A DNA stretch of 64,000 bases from Gambelia wislizenii (GCA_030847615.1 JAUMIR010000004.1:228078501-228142500); one strand, 5' to 3'. Shown: positions 30,001 through 38,723, counted from the stretch's first letter. Notes: generated by a model not told the origin, from the sequence alone. A program made the numbers and translations.

Positions 30001-32886
30001 TATAGTCAAACATTTTCTTTTCTGGTTTTTATCCTTTAACATTAGTGGCAACCTAATGTAAAATTAAAACCAGGACACACAGACATAAGAACTACCTAAA
30101 AGAAGGTAGACAGATTTTAAAATAACTATCCAAAGATGGCAGCAGGTAATTCACAGATCAGCAGAAGAATCTTGGCTCCACTATAACCACTCCATTAATG
30201 TTTAATTAGTGTGACAACTCAGTGATAAACACACAAATGTTGAAAAAATAAACAAAAATCTTCTCACATACAATCCAACCTATACGTACTCTCCCTGTGG
30301 AAACCTGATTACAGGAATAGAATACCTGGTAGCATTACACTTTAGACACTGAATACTAACACATTCAGGCTCACAAAAATATATATATATAAATAAATAA
30401 AAGCCCTTGCACATGTTTGCCACTTGAGCACTCACCTCAGACAATGTGTACATATTGGATTCACTGTTAAAGCTCAGAAAGCACCTATATGGAAAATAAG
30501 ACAGCTAGACCTTAAGTAGTAGTTTGCCTGCCATACTGATTCTAATTAAGGTTGAAAGACTTAGACCAAATCTACACTGCACAAATAATCCAGTCTGAAA
30601 CTGGATTATTTGCCATGGTTCCTTCCAATGGAATCCTGGTATCTGTGCTTTGGTGAAGCGCCAGCACTCTGGCGGAGAAGGCTAAAGGCCCTGCATTCCA
30701 TGTGCATTTGATTCTAGGCTACATTTGCAATGCAGAAACTATCTAATTTGACACCACTTTAACTGCCATGGTGCAATGCTATGGAATTCTGAGATTTGTA
30801 GTTTTATGAGATATTTAGCCTTCTCTGTCAGAGAGCCCTGGTGTGAGAAGAAACTACAAATCCCAGGATTCCACAGCAATAAGCCATAGCAGTTAAAGTA
30901 GTATCAAACTGCATTATTTCTGCAGTGCAGCTGCAGCTGTAGGGGAACATTATCAGGAAGCCACTTATCAAGTTCTTAACACCTGAATAAGAAGACAAGG
31001 AAGTGATCACAAGAATTAGAATAACGCAGAACAAATAAAGCAGACAGACAAGTCTGGCTACTTGCCTCTAAAAAAACACCTCTTAAACACCAATTCCCTG
31101 AATTGTGACATCAGTGGTGTGTACAAAAAATGCTAAATTTCACGTGCTTTTAAACCCCACATCACAGTTCAGTATTTCAGAAAATCTTTTTTCTAAAAAT
31201 TTAAAGCATCTGGCAAATATACAACTGCAACCAATTTGGGAATCACAACTTTTACTGAAAACAGAAGCACAAATACTGGTGGCTTTAAGTTAGCATTTCT
31301 ACTCTCCTGTTCAAAACTTTGACATCTTCATACCTTTATAGACAAATTACTCTCTTAATTTTCCAATCTATAATCTATTTCAAGCCTACATGGATTGGTG
31401 TACAGAAGTGAAGCTCTTCTCAGACATGTGCAGCTCTAACCAGAAATGTAGTAAAATGTAGACTCTGTTTTCAAGAACTCCAAGCATTTTATGACAGTGG
31501 AAACATCAGAAATGTTATACCGCCAGAAACAATTTTAAAATTCATTAGGAGTACCAGACTAAACTAATCAGATTGATTTCTCAAAACTGTTTTATAAAGT
31601 CTCAAGCAGCAATACTATTCTTTATTTCTCTTTAGCAGGGAGAATGCACACAACGTCTTACAACAGTGGTTCTTAACCTGTGGTCCGCAGACCCGCAGGG
31701 GGGCATGGTGTCCTCACAGAGGTTCTGTGAAGACTTGAAAGTTGCTTGGCTCACCTCTTCCCTGCAGTGGAGCAACCATATGACAGCAGCCAAGGCAAAG
31801 GCTGGCTGGCTTGGCCTGTGCATTGCCATTCAGTCCGCTCCAACCACAAACTTCCAGGAAGAAGCAGGAGAAAAGTCTTCCCTTTCCCTGCAGTGCTTCT
31901 GAAGGAAAGTTTAATGGATGGTGTAATAGTGTTATTATTATTACCAGGAATTTGTTTAAAATCTTAAGTTTGGGAGGTCCAAGTTATTTTAAAGGCGGTC
32001 CCTGGTAAATAAAAGGTTTTATAACATGTCTTATCACATCCTGAGATTTTTTTTTATAACCCTGTCAATGCATACGTGAAAACATGTCATCTCGAACTGC
32101 TATCTGACACCACCCCAAGCCTAGTAAGTTAAGTGTATAAATTCTGGAGGGGGGGGGGAAGACCTGAAGAGGTTTGCACAGCCTAAATACTACCGGGCAT
32201 GAGAGGACAGCATCCTCCCCCCTGCCTTTCAAACTACTTTCTCCATTCTGTAATGAAGCTCATTCCAATGGCATGTTTGGATGGGGACAAAGGACTGCAG
32301 CCGGAGCTGTTATAAACCTTTATAGTTAAGAACTACAGTTGTCCCTTCACATTTGCTGGGGTTTGGTTCCAGGACCCCATGGATACTGAAATCCATGAAT
32401 ACTCAAGACCCATAATATGCAATGGCATAGCAAAATGGTGTCGTTATATAAGATAGCAAAATCAAGATTTGCTTTTTGATTACTGTTTTAAGAATATTTT
32501 CAAGCTGTGACTACTTAAATCTGTGGATACCAAATCCATGGATATGGAGGGACAACTGTATTGTTGTAAGACATTATGTGCATTCTCCCTGCTAAAGAGA
32601 AATAAAGAATAGTACCACTGTTTAAGTCTTTATAAAGTGGTTTTGAGAAATCAATCTGATTCGTTTTGTCTGGTACCCTTAACAAATTTAAAATTGTTTC
32701 TGGAAGGATAACAGATTTCTGATGTTTCCACTGTCATAAAATTTTAAACCTTGTTTCTTACCCACCTTTTTCTTCTTCCTCATCCTCTTCCTCTTCACTC
32801 TCTTCCACTTTGTCTTCAGTTTCTGGTTCTCTCTCTTCCGTTTGTTCAGCCGACAGGGAACCCTCTTTTTCCGAAACAGAAGTCAT
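15865..32886 (-). CDS. DEK: DEK proto-oncogene, complete coding region (10 coding exons)
   Basis: The coding sequence joins 32766-32886, 29611-29712, 28747-28856, 27328-27422, 26526-26646, 24703-24885, 23503-23638, 20541-20689, 19578-19646 and 15865-15876 on the minus strand. It totals 1098 nt, with a predicted length of 365 residues (human DEK has 375). All phases agree. DEK is a nuclear chromatin and DNA-topology protein that binds cruciform and four-way junction DNA and acts in splicing and histone handling. Visible parts: an acidic N terminus (about 27-40), a basic linker, the SAP/pseudo-SAP region (about 75-183), a Lys/Ser/Glu-rich middle with acidic runs (about 184-305), and the C-terminal DEK_C domain (about 307-365) that binds DNA and mediates multimerisation. 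The promoter is the CpG island near 33.5-33.9 kb. KDM1B ends tail to tail with it, as in human. Confidence 0.96.
16250..18045 (-). pseudogene. hAT transposase (ZBED-like), inactivated
   Basis: The N-terminal BED zinc finger is visible (CLICQKVL ... HLTKIHG). The RNase-H-like core follows, with the first Asp in FSIQLDGSTLLG, the second Asp in SVATDGAPAMVG and the C/H pair in VHCIIHR. LLLHTEVCWLSKG comes next, then the late region ending MNIADWILDPFSS, DELKFKFKSGYQQFWLQ and a C-terminal dimerisation-like part. Breaks seen: an A-run frameshift close to the start codon (about 18030), a frameshift near 17125, another near 16740, and a 36-bp tandem duplication near 16395-16470. The copy cannot make active enzyme. 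Confidence 0.9.
18289..18617. mobile_element. Long palindromic MITE, 'GGACTTTTTC' family, copy 1
   Basis: This 329-bp near-perfect inverted repeat starts GGACTTTTTCGGATGGAGAA and ends with its complement. The arms of about 155 bp meet at a short loop near 18450. It is nested inside the hAT element. The second family member, at 41076-41357, shares the termini and the central TTAATCACGG ... CAACTTC motif. Flanks TTA/TCA suggest a 3-bp target duplication with one change. A transcript would fold into a long hairpin. Confidence 0.88.
19105..19577 (-). other. DEK: DEK last intron, exon-9 side
   Basis: This part of the last DEK intron lies between the hAT element and coding exon 9. It carries one Sauria-type SINE (19209-19402) and otherwise nothing recognisable. 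Confidence 0.7.
19209..19402 (+). mobile_element. Sauria-type SINE (tRNA head, BovB-like tail)
   Basis: The head shows an A-box-like 'tggtgtagtggtttgag' and a B-box-like 'gggtttgaatccc'. The body has 'ccactgggtgaccataggaa', and the tail 'cggaaatgacttgaaggcac' matches the 3' end used by BovB LINEs. The structure is typical of squamate Sauria SINEs, which are copied by BovB machinery. Confidence 0.85.
19578..19646 (-). CDS. DEK: DEK coding exon 9
   Basis: Twenty-three codons in phase 0 encode VYESYPCYDLSDRKDFIKK then TVTE, the core of the DEK_C domain. Acceptor is 'ttacag', donor 'gag|gtaaat'. Confidence 0.97.
19647..20540 (-). other. DEK: DEK intron between exons 8 and 9
   Basis: This is a GT-AG intron (gtatgc ... 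ttacag). I see no repeat with clear ends and no RNA gene inside it. Confidence 0.6.
20541..20689 (-). CDS. DEK: DEK coding exon 8
   Basis: The exon encodes the acidic ESESEDSSDDEPLIKK stretch and the start of the DEK_C domain (PPTDEELKETVKKLLANAN, then EQVTMKQICKK). It starts in phase 1 after 'ttttag' and ends in phase 0 at 'aag|gtatgc'. Confidence 0.97.
21160..21230 (+). mobile_element. SINE tRNA-like head fragment
   Basis: The sequence 'gtcagaatggcgtagtggtt' and a degenerate B-box ('gagttcaaatttcc') match the head of the Sauria-type SINEs at 19209 and 54041, but the body is missing. Confidence 0.6.
21263..22260 (+). mobile_element. L2-like LINE, 3' half of RT and 3' UTR
   Basis: The frame gives VRSLGVLLDSTLSLEVQISA, then LVTSWLDYCNALHEV and KLQLVQRAAARLLTGAG, a pattern typical of the end of the RT domain in L2-related (or Vingi) LINEs. 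Decayed frames continue through 'gcagctccaatggctgcc' and 'gccttctcagcggctgccc'. The 3' end is A-rich around 'gggaaaaaagcaggatag'. A CT-microsatellite pair (21991-22096) has expanded inside it. It lies in a DEK intron on the opposite strand. Confidence 0.8.
21991..22096. repeat. Duplicated CT microsatellite
   Basis: Two (CT)n tracts, 21991-22026 and 22047-22096, are each preceded by the same 20-bp sequence 'gggcttatgtgtgtatgttt'. A unit of spacer plus CT tract has therefore been tandemly duplicated. Confidence 0.95.
22385..22525 (+). mobile_element. Sauria-type SINE, 5'-truncated
   Basis: Body 'ccatggaaacccacttggtg' and tail 'gttggaaacaacttgaaggc' match the SINEs at 19209 and 54041. The tRNA head is missing. 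Confidence 0.75.
22966..23146 (-). mobile_element. Sauria-type SINE, nearly complete, reverse orientation
   Basis: Reading the minus strand gives the head 'gagccagcatggcgtagtgg', a body with 'ggtgaccttgggcaagtcac', and the BovB-like tail ending near 22966 in GT/TTG repeats. Head and tail are both present. Confidence 0.85.
23503..23638 (-). CDS. DEK: DEK coding exon 7
   Basis: The exon encodes a lysine/serine-rich segment (QPKKSSKKEKPKQKTASKSK ... NAYVKKADSSTTKKNQNNSK) as in other DEK proteins. It starts in phase 0 after 'cttacag' and ends one base into a codon at 'aag|gtaagc'. Confidence 0.97.
23639..24702 (-). other. DEK: DEK intron between exons 6 and 7
   Basis: This is a GT-AG intron (gtaaaa ... 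cttacag). No repeat family or RNA gene was recognised. Confidence 0.6.
24703..24885 (-). CDS. DEK: DEK coding exon 6
   Basis: Sixty-one codons encode PLPKSKKTPSKGGKKERSSS ... KCPEILSDESSSEEDEKK and the acidic end ESEEE. This is the nuclear-localisation and phosphoserine-rich middle of DEK. Acceptor 'ttaatag', donor 'gag|gtaaaa'. Confidence 0.97.
24886..26525 (-). other. DEK: DEK intron between exons 5 and 6
   Basis: This is a GT-AG intron (gtgaga ... taatag). It contains an A-run followed by a G-run at 25863-25888. No clear mobile element ends were found. Confidence 0.6.
26526..26646 (-). CDS. DEK: DEK coding exon 5 (SAP motif)
   Basis: The exon encodes RNAMLKSICEVLDLERSGVN then SELVARILKFLMHPKPSGK, the SAP motif that contacts DNA. 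It begins with the last base of a codon and ends in phase 0 at 'aag|gtgaga'. Confidence 0.97.
26985..27051. repeat. AT/TTA microsatellite
   Basis: (AT)n at about 26985-27011 is followed by an imperfect (TTA)n tract to about 27051. It lies in the DEK intron between exons 4 and 5. Confidence 0.9.
27328..27422 (-). CDS. DEK: DEK coding exon 4
   Basis: The exon encodes VASLKKNVGQFSGFPFEKGS then DQYKKKEEMLKK, part of the pseudo-SAP region. Acceptor 'gttgtag', donor 'aaa|gtaacc', ending two bases into a codon. Confidence 0.97.
27723..28154 (+). pseudogene. Ty1/copia integrase fragment (old lineage)
   Basis: The frame reads VAQIQTDRETEFMSECF (second catalytic Asp), then ENGVAECRNGVLQ (catalytic Glu), FWGEAILVANYLLTRL, YFLMYGRKPKLTHLRDLGSE and MTFVGYQSDI. 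The order matches the integrase core and C-terminal domain of the copia element at 44563-49789, but the sequence is clearly divergent. It is a separate, older copia lineage, inserted antisense in DEK intron 4. Confidence 0.85.
28747..28856 (-). CDS. DEK: DEK coding exon 3
   Basis: The exon encodes KGQKLCEIERIQYFLSKKKT then DELRNLHKLLYNRPGT, highly conserved in DEK. Acceptor 'ttttcag', donor 'aca|gtaaga'. Confidence 0.97.
29611..29712 (-). CDS. DEK: DEK coding exon 2, with GC splice donor
   Basis: The exon encodes KSLIVEGKREKKKVERLTMQ then VSSMQKEPFTITP. Acceptor is 'tatttcag'. The donor reads CAG|GCAAGT, a GC donor instead of GT. Using the next GT four bases on would shift the frame of exon 3, so the GC-AG intron is required by the protein match. 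Confidence 0.95.
30577..30935. mobile_element. Hairpin MITEs: partial copy plus complete copy
   Basis: A partial unit (30577-30717, 'cactgcacaaataatccagt') precedes a complete foldback at about 30718-30935. Its left arm ('tttgacaccactttaactgc') is repeated inverted on the right ('gcagttaaagtagtatcaaa'), and it ends 'attatttctgcagtg'. The same motif appears at 35063-35272 and, weakly, at 12915-13112. Confidence 0.75.
31486..31663 (+). repeat. Left arm of an inverted duplication in DEK intron
   Basis: This 178-bp stretch, starting 'attttatgacagtggaaaca' and ending 'gtcttacaac', is present in reverse complement at 32563-32742 with roughly 85% identity by eye. The arms are about 900 bp apart. 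Confidence 0.9.
31663..32010 (+). mobile_element. hAT-like repeat, copy 1
   Basis: It starts CAGTGGTTCTTAACCTGTGG, a typical hAT-type terminus. The interior ('gcctgtgcattgccattcag', 'ccaggaagaagcaggagaaa') recurs at 62386-62625. A matching right terminus was not found, so the right boundary is uncertain. Confidence 0.6.
32334..32560. mobile_element. Complete Tigger-type MITE
   Basis: The 227-bp element begins TACAGTTGTCCCTTCACATT and ends with the complement ATATGGAGGGACAACTGTA. The TA at each end is the expected target duplication of a Tc1/mariner-type (pogo/Tigger) element. It abuts the right arm of the inverted duplication. Confidence 0.9.
32563..32742 (-). repeat. Right arm of the inverted duplication, next to DEK exon
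   Basis: This is the reverse complement of 31486-31663 (see that entry). Its outer end lies 23 bp from the 3' end of the first DEK coding exon. Confidence 0.9.
32766..32886 (-). CDS. DEK: DEK coding exon 1 (start codon)
   Basis: ATG at 32884-32886 starts MTSVSEKEGSLSAEQTEERE, followed by an acidic run EESEEEEDEEEEK that matches the acidic N terminus of DEK. The exon itself starts at 32900 after acceptor 'catgtag', with a 14-nt untranslated part, so a non-coding first exon lies upstream in the CpG island, as in human DEK. Donor 'aag|gtgggt' in phase 1 joins exon 2 correctly. This is the first ATG of the exon. Confidence 0.95.
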
Positions 32887-32946
32887 GGTTGGTTCTTCTT
32901 CTACATGAAAACAAAGAGAGAGGAAAGGTCAAGGCAGTTTGAAGTC

Positions 32947-33200
32947 AAAGGCTTTCACAGCCGGCATCCATAGATTTTCCTTGGTTTTTTTCCAGGCTGT
33001 GAGGCCATGTTCTGGAATAGTTTATTTCTGACGTTTTGCCTGCATCTGTGGCTGGCATCCTCAGAGAATGGTTGGGTAGGGGTATGTGTGGAGTTTATAT
33101 GCTGTTGAACCCCTATTGGGGAGTATATGTAAATTTGTGTAACTGAATGGTTAGTTTCTGGGTATAGAAATGCAAGGCTCGTTAGTGCCTGTTTGGCTAA
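32947..33200 (-). mobile_element. Penelope-like retroelement tail, copy 2
   Basis: This is a second copy of the sequence at 1-260, in the same orientation. The CTGARGA ... AAAAC core is at 33030-33063 on the minus strand, here with a changed GAAAC box. It lies in the first DEK intron. Confidence 0.45.
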
Positions 33201-33300
33201 TAGTTTTTTTATTTATTTATTTATTTACATTTAGGTATTTATACCCCGCTCTTCAGCCACAAGACTATCAGAGCGGCTTCCAAATTGTTGTTAAGCAATA
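33199..33300 (-). mobile_element. LINE 3'-tail fragment with ATTT repeats
   Basis: A (TTTA)n tract is followed by 'tatttataccccgctcttca'. In reverse complement this is the 'gcggggtataaat' + (AAAT)n ending common to squamate L2-type LINEs, and the 62090-62130 end is similar. Confidence 0.55.
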
Positions 33301-33469
33301 GCAATTTACACATCTACATTGCATTAAGCAGTTTCCAATGTGTGTTAGCTAATTGACCCCACAAGCTGGGTACTGGTTGATGGGCCATTATCTGCTGGAA
33401 CTCCCCCTGTCCCTGGGTGAAATTCCGGGGGGGGGGGGGAAACCGCAAGGAAAATCTAAAGTCAAGGCA

Positions 33470-33905
33470 GTTTCGGCAAGAAGGTGGCTGTTGAAAGTGC
33501 GCCCCTCCCTTCCAGCCTTCCTTTGCGGGGCTGTGGCGCCCCAGGGTTTTAATAATAATAGGTCAGGGCCCCAAACCCTCAATTCCTCGACCTGTTAAGA
33601 GCGGGCGGGCGGACGGGAACCCCCCCCAGGCTCACCACAGGCGGCCCCGCGGGGACGAGGCACCCAAACGACCAGCCTACCGCCCACCCAACGCTCGCTG
33701 GCGGGCTGCCCGTCTCTGGCTGGCGCGACGGCGCCTCCTCCTCCTTCTTCGCAGCCGAACCGCGCGCGCCGAGGAAACTTCTGACCGCGAGATGGCTGCT
33801 AGCCTGCCATCGCGAGATTTCGAGGGGCTTTCTAGGGTTCCTTCCCCCCCTCCCGCGCGATCTCTGAAATCTCGCGGGATCCGCGGGCTTCGCTCTCGCG
33901 ACACT
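33470..33905 (-). promoter_or_regulatory. DEK: DEK CpG-island promoter with TCTCGCGA-type motifs
   Basis: CpG is very frequent here, unlike in the rest of the window. Four related elements are seen: CCGCGAGA at 33785, TCGCGAGA at 33810, TCTCGCGG at 33870 and TCTCGCGA at 33894. This TCTCGCGAGA-type palindrome is known from TATA-less housekeeping promoters. The non-coding first exon of DEK should lie in this island; I could not fix its donor. No TATA box is apparent on the minus strand. Confidence 0.8.
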
Positions 33906-34090
33906 TGAGAAACCTTATATAATAACTCTGGTGGAAGCGTTCTGGGCGGGTTTTGTTTTGGTTAGCGAGGTGGATGTAGTGTTTTTAGAAATGGTTGAGT
34001 GGCTGTTGGGCTGGCAGGTGCTAATGTTGCTCTTATAGATCTTGCTCTTGTTAGAAGGTATAGGATTATATTCTGTAATAAATAAGCGTA

Positions 34091-34647
34091 TACAGTTGTC
34101 CCTCCGTATCCACGGATTTAAGTATTCACGGCTTGAAAATATTCTTTAAAAAATCCAAAAAGCAAACCTTGATTTTGCCATCTGATATAAGGGACACCAT
34201 TTTGCTATGCCATTGCATATCATGGGACTTGAATATTCACGGGTTTTTAGTATGTACAGGAATTTTTTCCCCCCTGGAGATTAGGATTTTTTTTTTATTG
34301 AAATAAGACCATTCTACTGAAAAATACACCCGACTGCAAAAGGCCATAACAATAACGCAAGAAAATAAAAAAATAAATTAAATAAAAATAAAATAAAATG
34401 TTTTCCTCTTTTCTTACTAACACAAAAATAAAACTAACAATACATTTTTCCTCTTAATCTAAACACACTATAATCACTCTTTTTTCTTTCTCAATGAACA
34501 TTATATTTACACCTTTATACTAAAATTAGAGGTTACACATTACAATTATACATATTTGGAAAAAGAAAACAATAAAAAAATTAATAAAAATAATAATTTC
34601 AAAAATACCTGGAACCAAACCTCAGTGAATATAAAGGGACAACTGTA
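34091..34647. mobile_element. Tigger-type MITE interrupted by AT-rich insertion
   Basis: The left end TACAGTTGTCCCTCCGTATC and right end (complement) TACAGTTGTCCCTTTATATT define a Tigger-type element. About 350 bp of very AT-rich sequence (roughly 34255-34610) splits it. The insertion has no recognisable coding content. Confidence 0.75.
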
Positions 34648-35062
34648 TTGAGGATAGATCCAATTTTTCTTCTTCATCATCATCATTTTTTATTTCTTTA
34701 GCATCATTAATGTACATGGTGCTTTACAAGAAAAAAAACCCAGTTCCCTGCCCTGAAGCTTACAATCTAATGAAGACATGCTACAAAAGGAAACAGGATG
34801 GCAGTAGGGGAAGGGGTTAAGTCTAGCATTCCCTTCTCCCTCCTTTTTCATTTATATGCTACTTTTCTCCGGAGATGGGACTAGAGATGTGAAGGCCTGG
34901 AAGAATTCAGAAAAAAAACTTTTTCTGGGTTTTTTTTTTTCCATGAAGGCTTTTTTTTTGGTTTTGTTTTTTCCAAAAAAGAAAAAAAAAAAGGAAGAAA
35001 ATTGGTTATGGAATGTTTTATTTTAGTATGATGAATAAAATCTTTAAGACTTTCACATCATC

Positions 35063-35272
35063 CACATTACACAAATAATCCAGTTTGAAAATGGGTTATT
35101 TGCTATGGTTTCTTCCTATGGAATCCTGGGGTTTGTAGCTTGTTGAGGCACCAGCAGGCTTTGACAGAGAAGGCTTAAAGAACTTGTAAAATTACAAATC
35201 CCTAGATTCCATAGGAAAGAGCCATGGTAAATAATAATTGAGTTTCAAACTGGATTATTTGTGTAGTGTGGG
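35063..35272. mobile_element. Hairpin MITE
   Basis: The left end 'cacattacacaaataatcca' is mirrored at the right ('ggattatttgtgtagtgtg'). Interior arms around 'ggaatcctggggtttgtag' and 'aaatccctagattcc' are inverted copies. It belongs to the same family as 30577-30935. Confidence 0.75.
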
Positions 35273-36752
35273 TTAGGCCAAGGTGTTCATAAATTCTCCA
35301 AATCATTTCTAAAAACTGTGTACAGTATCAGATTATTCTAATTTCCGTGCAGTGAGAATGAGCAAATCCTAGGTTACAAACTGAACTCTCCAATGCAAAA
35401 GGAAGATGCATTTCTTTCTTTAGGGGGGCACTGTTATTGTCACAAGAGAAGAAAAAGGTTTCAGGGTTTTTTTCTGCCTGCTCCACATAAACTAGCAAAA
35501 CCAAAGAGGCTCCATATAATTCAGGAGATTATTGTTCCATTTGTTACACATAAAAAATAAAAGTACATTCTGTGTTTGTAATTGTTTGAATACACTGTAT
35601 TTTTAATATACCAATTGTGATAATTTTATGCCAAATCAAATTGTACATAGTCATATTTTATGTTCCTAAAGTAACAGAGTGATTTTCAATCTGTAAAAAG
35701 TGCTAATGTTGCATTTTTTAAAAAAATTTTCTGAAAATTTCCATTTAAACCCCCCCCCCCCAGGAATAGCCAGTTTTTTTCCATGGCTTCAACATTTCTG
35801 AAAATTTTACATCTCTAGATGGGACCCAAGATGGCTGCCAAAAAAAAAGATTAAAAGCTAAAACATACAAAATAAAACAAGTCCTGCTGCTTATACATTA
35901 AAAGGCTTAGACAGGTTTACATTTAGGTAGATGAAACACCCTGCTTTTATTATAAATATTTGTATGGGGCAATTCATGGATTGTAAACCCAGGCAAAGCT
36001 GACCAGTTTTATTAGCCAGACAGGTTTATATTTAGGTAGATAGATACAAATATGCACGTGGTAGTGTACCACCATAGAGAATAATCAGTTTTATTGGGCA
36101 GATTTGTATTTAGGTAGACAAACTATAGATTTGTGTTATAAGAAGTGACAAACGACTCCTGTAGCATGTTTGAGACTATAGTAACAGAGAAAGAAGTATA
36201 GGCTTATAGAATTAGAATTCTATTTAAGCTAATGGTACAAACTTCTTTCTGTTAGTCTCAAAGGTGCTACAAGTTTCCTTTGTATCTTTATGCTGATACA
36301 GACTAACGTGGCTGTGTCTTCAAATAAATTTATGCTATAGTTATTTGGGGTAGATAACATGTTGTAAGTTCACTCAAGATTGGCCAGTTCTATTAAGCAT
36401 ATATGTTTAAGCAAATAAAAGTATATGTGAGAAATTTGTGCTGGTCCATTTTCTTAAAGCTGAGTTAGTTTAGTTAAGCAGATATATGTTTAGGTAGAGC
36501 AAGTACAAATTTATATTCTAGACAACCACACATCCACTTTTGTTGGGCAACTCCACTTATGAGGTGGATTAAGTACTGGAAGTACATGCAAGGTCCATGA
36601 GGAGGGAAAGTATAACATAGTAGTAAATACAGAAAGTCAACCAAGGATAATTATCTTATGAAGTAGAATTGTGTATAGGCAGATAAAAGTGCAGATAGGC
36701 AACTTGCAGCTACATACTTTTCAGGTGGACTCAGTTTCATTAGGTAAGTCTG

Positions 36753-37166
36753 TACAGTCCTCCCTCAACATTCGCAGCCTCAACACTCGCGGTTCCACAT
36801 ATTCGCGGTTTGCTGTGAGGGGAGGCTGAGGAAAGTGGTGATGGGGCCTCTGATGTCCCGTCACCACTTTCAGGAGGGAGGGGAGAGGTGTGGGGAGGTG
36901 ACTACGGGGCCTCCGGAGGGCCTCCGGAGGCCCCGTGATGGCCTGGGGAGGGCGTGGGGAGGCGGGTTGAGGCGACTACAGGGCCTCCGGCGGCCCTGTG
37001 GTGGCCTGGGCACGGAGGGGGGAGGCAGGGGAAAGCGACTATGGGGCCTCTGGAGGCCCCGTGGTCACTTCGAGAGGGAGGGGGAGGGCAGTCTTTCTTC
37101 ACGGAATTTTCACATTCGCGGGGGTCTGTGGAACCTAACCCCCGCAAATGTGAAGGGACGACTGTA
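36753..37166. mobile_element. Tigger-type MITE with GC-rich internal array, copy 1
   Basis: It starts TACAGTCCTCCCTCAACATT and ends 'gaagggacgactgta'. Inner subterminal parts 'ttcgcggtt' and 'cacattcgcgggggtctg' match the copy at 51904-52458. The middle consists of imperfect repeats around CCTCCGGAGGCCCCGTG alternating with GGGGAGG stretches. Confidence 0.85.
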
Positions 37167-37336
37167 TTAATGCAGATTTGAATTTACTTTGCTATTGTCT
37201 GCATGGGCTAAATAAAACCGCCTCCCCCCATTCCCAGCTGTTTGGATGACACAGGGTTTTGGCCCAGCTACCAGTATGAATTGTCCAGATGATGTCCAGG
37301 CTGGAGAGGCTGATGACCATCTGTTGGGAATGATTT

Positions 37337-37425
37337 GATTGTGTATTCCTGCATGGCAGGGGTTTGGACTGGATGGCCCTTGAGGTCTCTTCCAACTCTA
37401 TGATATTATGATTATGATTCTAACT
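37337..37425 (+). mobile_element. CR1 LINE 3'-end fragment
   Basis: The sequence 'ggactggatggcccttgagg' followed by 'tccaactctatgatattatgattatgattct' is the CR1 3' terminus with its short direct repeats, in plus orientation. Confidence 0.85.
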
Positions 37426-37429
37426 AGAA

Positions 37430-38720
37430 ATCAGGGACATGTCTATATGAGGTGGGGGGGAACGGAATACCTCATAGTAATGGCATTTCGCAGCAGCAGC
37501 GACTTGTCTTGATGGTGGTTTTGGCCCCAGAAGCCCCCATAAACTTTGCATGCCAGATGGTGGCCGCAAGTGATTTGCTCACGTTAATACTTCGCCGCCA
37601 CTGAACTTTTTTTAAAAAGGTGTGTCCTGGAGCAATAGAGTGATTTTCTGAGTTAAAAGGTCAGCAAAATACCCTCAAACCCTCCATTTTATCACCTTAG
37701 TGAGCAATAGCTAAGGTGAAAATTCAACATGGTGGCAGCAGACGCTTGTCCTGTTAGCAAGCCCCGTCCCCTGTGCTCGCCCAGCCAATTAGCTTTGTAT
37801 ATCCACTTGTATGGGGAAGCAATTCAAAGCAAATCACTTGTTCTAACAAGCAGGAGTACACACCCCTTTGCTGTTTTTTAAAAAACTACAGGAAAAGCTG
37901 CAAAGGCTTTTCCAGTGCTGTTTTTGCTGTTTTAGCCCCCCCCTCCTTCTGAATAGTGTAGATTGGTGTGGGATCCCGTTTAGATAGGTAGGATTCCCAG
38001 TGAATTCCATGAGGTTTATTTTCACTGTTTAGACAACCACCAGGGCAAAATCCCTTTAAAATGACTTTTAAAAATAGGTGGTGAAACCGGATCCTGTGGG
38101 GGGGGGGGAAACCAGAGCATTCTGTGGTGGGAACAGGCAGCTGTCTGTACATGTGTGCTGTGGGGTATCACTGGGTGCCTCTGCCGCTAGTGTTGCACAT
38201 TGTGCTCTCTAAGGTCACAACAAGGGCCACAGCATGTGATCAAGGCTGGGTACCTTGTTTCTGGCCTCAGAGATCACAATGTGTGACACCAGTGGCCTGC
38301 TGATACAGTACAGCATGTGTGTGCAGACAGATGCCTATTATCGCAATGGAATGCAAGGTAACGGTGGGAATTGGGGGCCAGAATACTCGGGACAGGACAT
38401 GGGGTATTCTGGCCAGTGCAGACAAGACCTTAGATGTGGATCATCAACTACAGGGCACAAACCATAGACAGGCAACTTACGTGTAAGTGGTAAGAAAAAG
38501 ACTCCCACTTATAAGGAAACACTGCTGAGATAATGGAAGACTATTTGGAATGGCTTTTTTTCAAATCCACACTTTGCTGCTTTGGATGTTTGCACCAGAA
38601 AAAGGAGGCAGCTTCTTGAGAGATAGTACCTTCTCTCCTCTGCCAGTGCACCTCAAAGACTAATTAGTTTCGTTAGACAATTTTATTAGACAGATTCACT
38701 TATGGTTGGATTATGGATTG
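37430..38720. other. Intergenic sequence, no gene seen
   Basis: No conserved coding or RNA gene was recognised. A G-run at about 38097-38108 and stretches of unclear repeats are present. Confidence 0.5.
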
Positions 38721-38723
38721 TTA

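Larger units (their letters stand above)
29713..32765 (-). other. DEK: DEK intron between coding exons 1 and 2
   Basis: This is a GT-AG intron (gtgggt ... tttcag). It holds the hairpin MITEs at 30577-30935, the inverted duplication arms at 31486-31663 and 32563-32742, a hAT-like repeat and a Tigger-type MITE. The rest is unassigned. Confidence 0.7.

Noticed and set aside
32334..32560. Tigger-type MITE as part of the inverted duplication
   Set aside because: It has its own complete TA-flanked inverted ends and no counterpart beside the left arm.
36835..37181. Gly/Arg/Pro-rich frames as protein genes
   Set aside because: They are translations of the GC-rich array inside a MITE on both strands, as also at 51899-52411.
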